From positions 1-54,921 of the forward strand of contig JAGQQG010000035.1 in the NCBI GenBank assembly GCA_020426325.1: 54,921 nt of DNA. The letters run 5' to 3'. This DNA is from Planctomycetaceae bacterium. Lineage in GTDB: Bacteria > Planctomycetota > Planctomycetia > Planctomycetales > Planctomycetaceae. Below are positions 35,571-41,215 of the stretch, piece by piece. The notes under the pieces are model-generated. The model worked only from the letters and a program-made list of their open reading frames with translations, ran no database searches and was not told the DNA's origin. Positions within the stretch are counted from its first letter, which is position 1; each line of letters begins with the position of its first letter. A program made the translations under genes and the position numbers.

Positions 35571-35918
35571 CTACTTGGACTTCCGACGCAGCTTCTTCCA
35601 GACCTTTCTGGCGTATCTTTGGTCGAGACGCACCAGTTGGGACTGCCGAATATCAATTGTCTGTTGATGTCCATACGCCGACTTCACGAAGACGAACGGC
35701 AGGCAGATCGCTTTGATCTTCAAAGGCGTTCCTGCCTGATCGGAACAATATCGCACGCGGACTGTCTCCTCGGGCGATACATCGAAATCCCTCATCAGGA
35801 ACGACGGCATCTCGACGATGTCGTTTAGGACGGCAACGAATTCCCCGCACTGCAGATCCTCGGGCGCGACGGTCGCTGCCAGTGAGTTGTGTTCGGTCGT
35901 GGTCGTCCTGGATTTCAT
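35571..35918 (-). CDS. uncharacterised small protein encoded within the tRNA array
   Basis: A 115 aa soluble protein of unknown family, 19 bp beyond the Ser tRNA and 22 bp from the Ala tRNA, in the same direction. It starts with ATG and has a mostly beta-like body (ECGEF-type segment LQCGEFVAVLNDIVEMPSF, VRVRYCSDQAGTPLKIKAIC, LPFVFVKSAYGHQQTIDIRQ) and a basic C-terminal helix (RYARKVWKKLRRKSK). The shape, one beta-barrel-like core with a basic tail, suggests nucleic-acid binding, but no motif proves it. I think similar planctomycete proteins exist, without known function. Presence of two distinct proteins in the array is noted as a finding. Confidence 0.8.
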   Translation of the reverse strand: MKSRTTTTEHNSLAATVAPEDLQCGEFVAVLNDIVEMPSFLMRDFDVSPEETVRVRYCSDQAGTPLKIKAICLPFVFVKSAYGHQQTIDIRQSQLVRLDQRYARKVWKKLRRKSK

Positions 35919-35940
35919 AAGTCACCATCCATCTCGTAAG

Positions 35941-36012
35941 TGGACCTGATGGGAGTCGAACCCATCACACCGATCTTGCAAGGATCAGTCGCCTCCATCG
36001 GCATGCAGGCCC
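35941..36012 (-). tRNA. tRNA-Ala, anticodon UGC
   Basis: A 72-nt cloverleaf. Acceptor GGGCCTG/CAGGTCC, D arm TGCC/GGCG with short loop GATGGA, anticodon stem TGATC/GATCG with loop CTTGCAA (anticodon UGC, codons GCN, Ala), T arm ATGGG TTCGACT CCCAT. Discriminator A. Base 8 is C. No G3-U70 Ala identity pair is visible in the usual form: position 3 is G and pairs with U, which would be a G-U at the third pair, so Ala identity is plausible. Confidence 0.85.
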
Positions 36013-36114
36013 GGTTGATAGGGAACAGGGAATAGCGAATGGGGAACAGCAAAAATTGTGAGATCACCCTGGTGAGTATTCCGTGCTCCCTGTTCGCTAT
36101 TCCCAATTTCAAAG
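36013..36114. repeat. tRNA-array spacer: inverted repeat
   Basis: GGGAATAGCGAA (36028-36039) pairs with TTCGCTATTCCC (36093-36104); each arm is also surrounded by GGGAACAG/TTCC words. It covers most of the spacer between the Ala and Met tRNAs. Confidence 0.65.
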
Positions 36115-36183
36115 TAGCGGGTCCGGGAGTCGCACCCGGCGGGCGAGGCTTATGAGGCCTCACTGAGCACTCGCTCACCCGCG
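36115..36183 (-). tRNA. tRNA-Met-like, anticodon CAU, abbreviated
   Basis: A 69-nt tRNA-like gene. Anticodon stem GAGGC/GCCTC with loop CTCATAA gives anticodon CAU (Met, or Ile2 if lysidinylated). The D arm is GAGC/GCTC with only a four-base loop, the first acceptor pair is C1-U72 (mismatched, as in initiators C1-A72), and the T loop is TGCGACT rather than TTCGACT. It is thus either an unusual functional tRNA or a decaying one. Confidence 0.7.
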
Positions 36184-36272
36184 TCAAAAGTTGAGAGGGG
36201 AGAGTTCAGAGTTGAGAGTGCGAAGCACTTGTGTGTCTCTCAACTCTCCACACTCCGCTCTTAACTCGTCAG
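36184..36272. repeat. tRNA-array spacer, GAGTTGAGAG family
   Basis: Contains CAGAGTTGAGAGTGCG and CTCTCAACTCTCCAC, which form an 11-bp stem (AGAGTTGAGAG/CTCTCAACTCT). About 60 bp of this spacer recur, with few changes, in the spacer at 36534-36622. Confidence 0.7.
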
Positions 36273-36356
36273 TGGCCAAGGGGAGATTTGAACTCCCACG
36301 CCTTGTTCGGCACGGCGTTTTGAGCACCGCGTGTCTGCCAGTTCCACCACTTGGCC
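36273..36356 (-). tRNA. tRNA-Leu, anticodon CAA
   Basis: An 84-nt class II tRNA and one of the most regular of the array. Acceptor GGCCAAG/CTTGGCC, U8, D arm with GCAGACAC segment, anticodon stem CGGTG/CGCCG with loop CTCAAAA (anticodon CAA, codon UUG, Leu), long variable arm, T arm ending TTCAAAT CTCCC. Discriminator A. No encoded CCA. Confidence 0.9.
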
Positions 36357-36458
36357 GTGTTTGGTTGAGGGTTGATTGTCTATGGTTGATGGATGTTTCA
36401 TCGATACGTGCTCTGCTTCGTCCATCAACTCTCAACCATGAACCATCAACCTTCGAAG
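36357..36458. repeat. tRNA-array spacer: inverted repeat
   Basis: GGTTGATGGA-type arm (about 36384-36393) pairs with TCCATCAAC (36420-36428); outer GGTTGAGGGTTGA/TCAACC words extend the repeat. The spacer lies between the Leu and Asp tRNAs. Confidence 0.6.
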
Positions 36459-36533
36459 CGTCCTCGATGGGATTTGAACCCACGACCTCCACCGTGACAG
36501 GGTGGCGAGCACTCCGGACTGCTCTACGAGGAC
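36459..36533 (-). tRNA. tRNA-Asp, anticodon GUC
   Basis: A 75-nt cloverleaf. Acceptor GTCCTCG/CGAGGAC with discriminator G (usual for Asp), U8-A9, D arm GAGC/GCTC with GG in the loop, anticodon stem CCACC/GGTGG with loop CTGTCAC (anticodon GUC, Asp), T arm GTGGG TTCAAAT CCCAT. A regular tRNA. Confidence 0.92.
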
Positions 36534-36622
36534 TGGTTGAGTTGAGGGTTGAGTGTCCAGAGTTGAGAGTGCAAAGCACTCGTCCGTCTCTCAACTCTCA
36601 ACACTTCACTCTCGACTCTCAG
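36534..36622. repeat. tRNA-array spacer, GAGTTGAGAG family
   Basis: Near-duplicate of the spacer at 36184-36272: CAGAGTTGAGAGTGC, AAGCACT and TCTCTCAACTCTC are shared, and an 11-bp stem AGAGTTGAGAG/CTCTCAACTCT is present. The end half reappears shortened at 36805-36833. Confidence 0.7.
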
Positions 36623-36703
36623 TGCGTCGGGCAGGAGTCGAACCTGCACTGCGTAAAGCGGGTGGGTTACAGCCACTTGGGCACTCCAATGCCCAGCCGA
36701 CGC
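36623..36703 (-). tRNA. tRNA-Tyr, anticodon GUA
   Basis: An 81-nt class II-like tRNA. Acceptor GCGTCGG/CCGACGC with discriminator A, D stem GGGC/GCCC, anticodon loop CTGTAAC (anticodon GUA, Tyr) on a GTGG/CCAC stem with one mismatched outer pair, an extended variable arm containing CCGCTTTACGC, and T arm TGCAGG TTCGACT CCTGC. Bacterial Tyr tRNAs normally have a long variable arm, which supports the identity. Base 8 is C. Confidence 0.88.
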
Positions 36704-36725
36704 GTGTTGGTCTTGGATTCGGAAC

Positions 36726-36794
36726 GTAGCTGAACTCGCCAGAGTTCAGACAAACTTTCGGGAGACTCTGCTGAATTCTGGCGAATCCAGCTAC
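36726..36794. repeat. REP-like inverted repeat, copy 2 (in tRNA spacer)
   Basis: GTAGCTGAACTCGCCAGAG at the left and CTGGCGAATCCAGCTAC at the right form an imperfect inverted repeat of about 24 bp per arm. The same element is at 27928-27997. Here it occupies the Tyr-Pro spacer of the tRNA array. Confidence 0.75.
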
Positions 36795-36837
36795 TTCGGT
36801 CTCGCAACTCTCAACACTTCACTCTCAACTTTCTAAG

Positions 36838-36910
36838 TCGGGACGGTGGGACTCGAACCCACGATCTCGTGCTCCCAAGGCACGCGGGTTAGCCGCTACC
36901 CGACGTCCCG
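36838..36910 (-). tRNA. tRNA-Pro, anticodon UGG
   Basis: A 73-nt regular cloverleaf and the first gene of the array. Acceptor CGGGACG/CGTCCCG, U8, D arm GGGT/ACCC with GCGG in the loop, anticodon stem CGTGC/GCACG with loop CTTGGGA (anticodon UGG, codons CCN, Pro), T arm GTGGG TTCGAGT CCCAC. Discriminator A. It lies 24 bp downstream (minus strand) of the hairpin at 36935-36966. Confidence 0.92.
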
Positions 36911-36934
36911 AAATCTGTTATCACTCCACGAAAA

Positions 36935-36966
36935 ACGGCCCGATGCCAGAGGTGACATCGGGCCGT
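36935..36966 (-). terminator. terminator-like hairpin directly upstream of the tRNA array
   Basis: A perfect 11-bp stem (ACGGCCCGATG/CATCGGGCCGT) with a 10-base loop, followed on the minus strand by TTTTTCG. It lies 24 bp after the small frame at 36991-37092 and 24 bp before the first tRNA. It may end transcription of the small frame or act as an attenuator for the array. Confidence 0.8.
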
Positions 36967-36990
36967 GGAGAGCTTTCCACGGAAGAGACA

Positions 36991-37092
36991 TCACAGCTTG
37001 TGCGGTCGATCGGGGCGCAGACTGGCCGGACGCGACTCGATGAGCCGCATGGCCGCTGCATCCTGAATGGCTCTGTCAAATGGCTGTCGCAT
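36991..37092 (-). CDS. possible 33-residue protein upstream of the tRNA array
   Basis: A 33-codon frame (ATG at 37092, TGA at 36991) with GAGG about nine bases before the start. The product is basic and amphipathic: RAIQDAAAMRLIESRP and RPDRPHKL. It has no signal peptide. Its position, directly followed by a strong terminator and preceding the tRNA array, suggests a real short transcript, but a 33-codon frame can occur by chance. No homologue is recognised. Confidence 0.4.
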   Translation of the reverse strand: MRQPFDRAIQDAAAMRLIESRPASLRPDRPHKL

Positions 37093-37123
37093 GAACCTGC
37101 CTCAACTCAAACTGCTAACTCAA

Positions 37124-37152
37124 GATTTCAGATCTGAAATCTCAGATCTGAG
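37124..37152. promoter_or_regulatory. paired palindromes, possible operator or hairpin
   Basis: A perfect 18-bp palindrome GATTTCAGATCTGAAATC (37124-37141) abuts and overlaps by one base a 12-bp palindrome CTCAGATCTGAG (37141-37152). Both contain AGATCT. They lie about 32 bp upstream of the small frame's start and 118 bp from the end of the WYL gene. They could bind a dimeric regulator or belong to a repeat family; no further evidence. Confidence 0.45.
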
Positions 37153-37269
37153 ATGTGTCTGGATGAGTGATCAATCAATGACCGTGTCTGTCCACCAGAC
37201 GCGGGGACAACGTCGTTGGTTCGCAGGAATTCGTGAGATTCAGAAAGAAATCCGATCTTCTTGAGGCTC

Positions 37270-38295
37270 TCAGGATTTCTTCTTTCGCTTCGTTCTTTTG
37301 GCCGCTTTCTTCTTCGATTTGGGCTGATAGCAATCCAGCATAACTTGAGCGTGGGTGACGATCATCTCTCGCAACTCCTTCGGTTCAAGCACCTCGGCCT
37401 GTGCCCCGTAACCGAGGATCCACCAGGAGATTTCCTTGAGGCCATCGACGGTGACGTGAAAGTCCATCGTGCCGTCGTCGTTCCACTCGACCCGCTGTGT
37501 TTTATGCCAGGTGACTTCCGCGACATTCGTTGCGACCCGAGGCTGAAAGCGAATGACGACCTCGGTCCGCTGGCCCCGCTCACGGATCATGTGCCACGCG
37601 TTCCCCAGATAGCGTGCGAGTGAGAACCGGGGCGGAATCTCGTATGCGTCCTCTGTGATCTCTGCATCAATGATGCGACCGAGGTGGAGTGTACGGACAG
37701 CTCGATGCACGGACGAGCGGCCGATGGCGTACCAGCTACGTCTGGCGAAGAACAGACGATACGGGCTGAACAGAGTCCTCAGCTCTTTCTGCTCAAACAG
37801 GCTGTGATAGCGGAGGCGTACGCTGCGTCGAGTCGTCAAAGCCCGTATCAACAGTTCGTGATACGGCTGCGCTTGGTCCAGCGGATGGTGACGAGACAGT
37901 CGGACATCGACCGCGTCGACGAGTTCACCGATCTCGCTTTGAAGATTGCCGGGGAGATTGCTGACTAGTTTCAGGCTCGCATCCCGTGCTGCCTGAAAGA
38001 AGGGCAGTCCGCCCTCCTGTCTCCCCAGACTGCGGGCCAGAATGATCAAAGCCAACGTCTCTGCCAGGGTCAGGTCTGTGGGTGGCAGGAAGGAGGACGT
38101 GGTCATCCAGTAGCCTTCTCGCCCCTCGTCATAGAGCACAGGCAGGCCGGAGTCCTGCAACATGCGGAGGTCGCGGAAGATCGTCCGACGACTGACGCCA
38201 CAGAACTCCGCAAGATCCTTCGAGTTGCAGATGCCCCCGGACTGCAATCTCTCGATCAACTTAAGCAATCGGCGAATCTTGCTGACTGAGGCCAT
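37270..38295 (-). CDS. WYL-domain transcriptional regulator
   Basis: A 341 aa DNA-binding regulator. An N-terminal winged helix-turn-helix (NSKDLAEFCGVSRRTIFRDLRMLQ, about residues 24-47) is followed by a WYL domain (about 140-230) with RRSWYAIGRSSVHRAVRTLHLGRI and a C-terminal WCX-like extension (ETVEVVI-type strand TEVVIRFQPRVATNVAEV). The last 20 residues are unusually lysine-rich (PKSKKKAAKRTKRKKK). WYL regulators sense nucleic-acid-related or other ligands and often sit near defence or DNA-repair loci. It lies next to the tRNA array, in the same direction, 178 bp upstream of the small frame; regulation of the array is possible but unproven. Confidence 0.9.
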   Translation of the reverse strand: MASVSKIRRLLKLIERLQSGGICNSKDLAEFCGVSRRTIFRDLRMLQDSGLPVLYDEGREGYWMTTSSFLPPTDLTLAETLALIILARSLGRQEGGLPFFQAARDASLKLVSNLPGNLQSEIGELVDAVDVRLSRHHPLDQAQPYHELLIRALTTRRSVRLRYHSLFEQKELRTLFSPYRLFFARRSWYAIGRSSVHRAVRTLHLGRIIDAEITEDAYEIPPRFSLARYLGNAWHMIRERGQRTEVVIRFQPRVATNVAEVTWHKTQRVEWNDDGTMDFHVTVDGLKEISWWILGYGAQAEVLEPKELREMIVTHAQVMLDCYQPKSKKKAAKRTKRKKKS

Positions 38296-38556
38296 TTCGC
38301 CTGCTCGTCGTCACGGGATGTCTAAACTTGAATCACATAGGGTACCCGGCAACGACACAGCTGCAAAACGTGCATCAGTAGAAACGGAATCGATCGACCA
38401 CGGTTTTCATGGGATTTTCTGAGGCAATGCCGGATGGAAAACCGATGTAACCCGATAGGGCAGCACGAGATTCAGACTTCTGTCAATCCCGAACTCTCTC
38501 TTGACCCCAGCGGCGAAGTGAGGACAATCCGCACCCCACAGGCAAGGAAGCCCCCG

Positions 38557-39228
38557 ATGGATCGCGTTGCACAATTTGTCCTTTCCAGAACCGTCCCCCC
38601 CGTTGCTTCAGAGACGGCGAACCAGTGGACGCACGCTTTTGGCTGGTTTCTCAGCATCGTGGGTTCAATTCCCTTGATGTGGGTGCTCACATCAAGAGGC
38701 GGAACGTGGGAACTACTGGGTGGAACGATCTACGTGGTGACACTCGTGGCTCTGTATGGAGCTTCAACACTGTCGCATTCGTTTGACGATCCGACTCGCC
38801 GGCATGTCTTTCGCATGATCGATCAGATCTGCATTTTTCTCACAATGGTGGGTCAGTACACCGCCTTCTCGGTGGCTCATCTGCGCAGCGGTCCCTGGTG
38901 GGTCTTGCTGAGTCTGATGTGGGTGTTGGCGGTGATCGGCATTATTGCCCGCATCCGCGCAGGTGAACGATCCGTGCATCATGGCTGGTTTCTATCGATG
39001 TGCATCTTTCCGGTGATTGCGGTCGGTCAGGTCTTCGCCATCACGGGTATGGTCGGCCTCAGCTATGTCCTTCTGGGAGGAGCAGCCTATCTGGTGGGCT
39101 TGTGGTTCTTCGTGAATGACCATCGTCACATCTACTATCACGCTGTCTGGCACTGCTGCGTGATTCTGGGAAGCGTGCTGCACTATGTCTTCCTGTACCG
39201 CGCACTTGTTAGTCCGTCAGTCGTGTGA
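38557..39228 (+). CDS. TrhA/hemolysin III (PAQR-like) membrane protein
   Basis: A 223 aa seven-transmembrane protein of the hemolysin III/TrhA family (PAQR superfamily). Family residues are in ASTLSHSF, the MIDQICIFLTMVGQY helix with Asp, and the C-terminal H-x3-H-type YYHAVWHCC. I chose the ATG at 38557: AAGGAAG is seven bases upstream, and it yields the usual family length; an upstream ATG at 38434 would add 41 residues of little membrane-protein character. The PAQR fold is linked to lipid or zinc-dependent hydrolase functions; in bacteria the role is uncertain, and haemolysis should not be assumed. Confidence 0.9.
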   Translation: MDRVAQFVLSRTVPPVASETANQWTHAFGWFLSIVGSIPLMWVLTSRGGTWELLGGTIYVVTLVALYGASTLSHSFDDPTRRHVFRMIDQICIFLTMVGQYTAFSVAHLRSGPWWVLLSLMWVLAVIGIIARIRAGERSVHHGWFLSMCIFPVIAVGQVFAITGMVGLSYVLLGGAAYLVGLWFFVNDHRHIYYHAVWHCCVILGSVLHYVFLYRALVSPSVV

Positions 39229-39338
39229 GCTTCTCCGAGCATTGACGAATCATCATCGTCGGCTTGCATTCATGTGCATCGCCCGGTCCAATCTCTGGAA
39301 GACGAGAATGGATATTCGATCGCATGAAGGAGTGACCG

Positions 39339-40877
39339 ATGAGAAGATGCGTGACGGCTTGGCAGCGACAGTGTGACCTGCGAACTCGGGGATCGTTTGT
39401 CCCGGTCCTGGCATGTTTCTGCTTGCTGACTTCTCTGGTGACCCTTTCCTGCACTCAGGCCGAGGAGCCGGTCACTTCCCCTGCGATTTCGGCATCCCCT
39501 GCTCCTGATGTTCCTCCTCCCGATCGGGATGGCGATGACTGGCCTCAGTTTCTCGGAATCGAAGGAACCGGAGTTTCGCAGGAAACCGGACTTCTGAAGA
39601 GCTGGCCGAGTGACGGTCCGCCGCTCCTTTGGTCACGTGAAGTCGGAACCGGGTACAGTGCTCCATCGGTTCGGGGCAACCGGCTCGTTGTGCATCACCG
39701 CGAGCAGGATGAAGAGATCGTTCAATGCCTGCGTGCTGATACGGGCGACCCGGTGTGGCGAGTCGCCTATCCCAGCGAGTTTCGTGATCCGTATGGCTAC
39801 AACAACGGCCCGCGCTGTTCGCCCCTGCTCACTGAGGACCGTTGCTACACATTCGGTGCGGAAGGCAAACTCCTCTGCCTCGATCTGCAGACGGGTGAAC
39901 AGATCTGGATGCGGGACACGCAAACCGATTTCGAAGTTCCGAAAGGCTTCTTTGGTGTCGGAGCGACTCCCATCCTGGAAGGGAATAAGCTGATCGTGCT
40001 TGTCGGAGGGCAGCCAAACTCGGGGGTGGTCGCCTTCGATGCGACCACTGGTGAAACGCTCTGGCAGTCTGTCGGCAAGGAGACCTGGGACGGTGCTGAC
40101 ACGCGGGTTGCCAATCAGCCAACCTATGAATGGGAGGGGGATGAGATGGTTGTGAGCTATTCTTCCCCCATCGGTGCCACCATTCACGGCAAGAGACATG
40201 TGCTTTGTCTGATGCGGCAGGGACTCGTCTCGGTCGACCCAGAGACTGGCAAGGAGAACTTTCACTACTGGTTCCGCTCACGAGCACACGAATCCGTCAA
40301 TGCCGCTCGACCGGTCGTGGTCGGTGATACGATCATGCTCTCCGCTGCGTATCGCGTGGGTTCGGTCCTGTTGCGAGTTGCTGAGGACGGGAAGTCCTTC
40401 GAGGAAGTTTGGTCGGATGCCCGCAATCTGCTGACGCACTGGTCGACCGCAATTTATCACGACGGTCACTACTACGGTTTCAGTGGACGTCATGAGCAGG
40501 AAGGATCGCTGAGGTGCATCACAGCGGAATCCGGGAAGGTTGTCTGGGAGACCAATGGGTGGGGACGTGGTCTGGATGCACTCGTTCGTGGGCCGAATGA
40601 CACGATCCTCGATGTTGAGACCAAGGAAACCATTCCCTGGCCGTTTTATGGGCGCGGGTCGGCCATTATGGTCGAGGACAAGTTCGTGGTGCTGGCCGAG
40701 CGAGGAACGCTGGCACTGGTCGAGGTGAACGCTCAGGAGTGGAAAGAGATTTCCCGTTGCTCAGCACCGCAAATGCATTATCCCTGTTGGGCCGCCCCGG
40801 TGCTGTCTCGCGGTCGACTGTACCTCCGCTGCGAGGACGCTCTGATCTGCCTCGATCTGAAGAACCCTGAGAATTGA
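39339..40877 (+). CDS. PQQ-binding-like beta-propeller protein
   Basis: A 512 aa exported beta-propeller of the PQQ-binding-like/outer membrane assembly BamB-like class common in planctomycetes. The ATG at 39339 has a canonical GAAGGAG before it. A signal peptide (FVPVLACFCLLTSLVTLSC) is followed by a low-complexity Ser/Pro linker and then propeller blades (DTGDPVWRVAYP, LDLQTGEQIWMRDTQ, TGETLWQSVGKE and others). It is probably periplasmic or surface exposed. The lysine-rich region after the signal sequence includes a Cys that could be lipidated (TLSC), so a lipoprotein is possible. Substrate is unknown. Confidence 0.9.
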   Translation: MRRCVTAWQRQCDLRTRGSFVPVLACFCLLTSLVTLSCTQAEEPVTSPAISASPAPDVPPPDRDGDDWPQFLGIEGTGVSQETGLLKSWPSDGPPLLWSREVGTGYSAPSVRGNRLVVHHREQDEEIVQCLRADTGDPVWRVAYPSEFRDPYGYNNGPRCSPLLTEDRCYTFGAEGKLLCLDLQTGEQIWMRDTQTDFEVPKGFFGVGATPILEGNKLIVLVGGQPNSGVVAFDATTGETLWQSVGKETWDGADTRVANQPTYEWEGDEMVVSYSSPIGATIHGKRHVLCLMRQGLVSVDPETGKENFHYWFRSRAHESVNAARPVVVGDTIMLSAAYRVGSVLLRVAEDGKSFEEVWSDARNLLTHWSTAIYHDGHYYGFSGRHEQEGSLRCITAESGKVVWETNGWGRGLDALVRGPNDTILDVETKETIPWPFYGRGSAIMVEDKFVVLAERGTLALVEVNAQEWKEISRCSAPQMHYPCWAAPVLSRGRLYLRCEDALICLDLKNPEN

Positions 40878-41215
40878 GGGGTTTCCAATCGGGCTCATGG
40901 GTTGTGGGTTGTCCCAAACTTGTCGCGACGCGATGAGTCTTCTTCAGGTCATTGCCCAAGGTCCCCGCAATCATCGTCATTCCCGCGAAAGCGCGAATCC
41001 AGTTAAGACGGTTTGCGGTGTCGGACGTTCCTCATCTGCTGAACACCGGACTGGATCTCCGCCTGCGCGGAGATGACGGGTCGACATCGAGCGGTGAAAT
41101 TGAGTGGCTGCCCTTCTCTTGACGCCACAATGTTTTACGAGCACTTCGATTGGAGGCGACGACCGTGCGATTGATCAGGTATACTGAATTGATCGAACGG
41201 TTCTGAGAATTGGTC
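40878..41215. other. intergenic region with REP-like palindrome, 338 bp
   Basis: Apart from the repeat at 40976-41076 no gene or RNA is seen. A TATACT element lies near 41180 and could belong to the promoter of the following DUF1501 gene, but no spacing-matched -35 was identified. Confidence 0.45.
40976..41076. repeat. REP-like inverted repeat with CGCGAATCCAGT arms
   Basis: Left arm GTCATTCCCGCGAAAGCGCG and AATCCAGT (40976-41003), right arm ACTGGATCTCCGCCTGCGCG and GAGATGAC (41050-41076), separated by 46 bp. Each arm holds an internal small hairpin. The general layout resembles dispersed CCCGCGAAAGCGGG-type repeats found in many bacterial genomes. Confidence 0.7.

Noticed and set aside
33976-36910. 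CRISPR-like repeat array
   Set aside because: The repeated words differ in length and order, spacers contain tRNAs, and no cas gene is nearby; the repeats are palindromic tRNA spacers.
33869-38295. Prophage or integrative element carrying the tRNA array
   Set aside because: No integrase, transposase, phage structural gene or direct repeat suggesting attachment sites was found around it, although transfer cannot be excluded.
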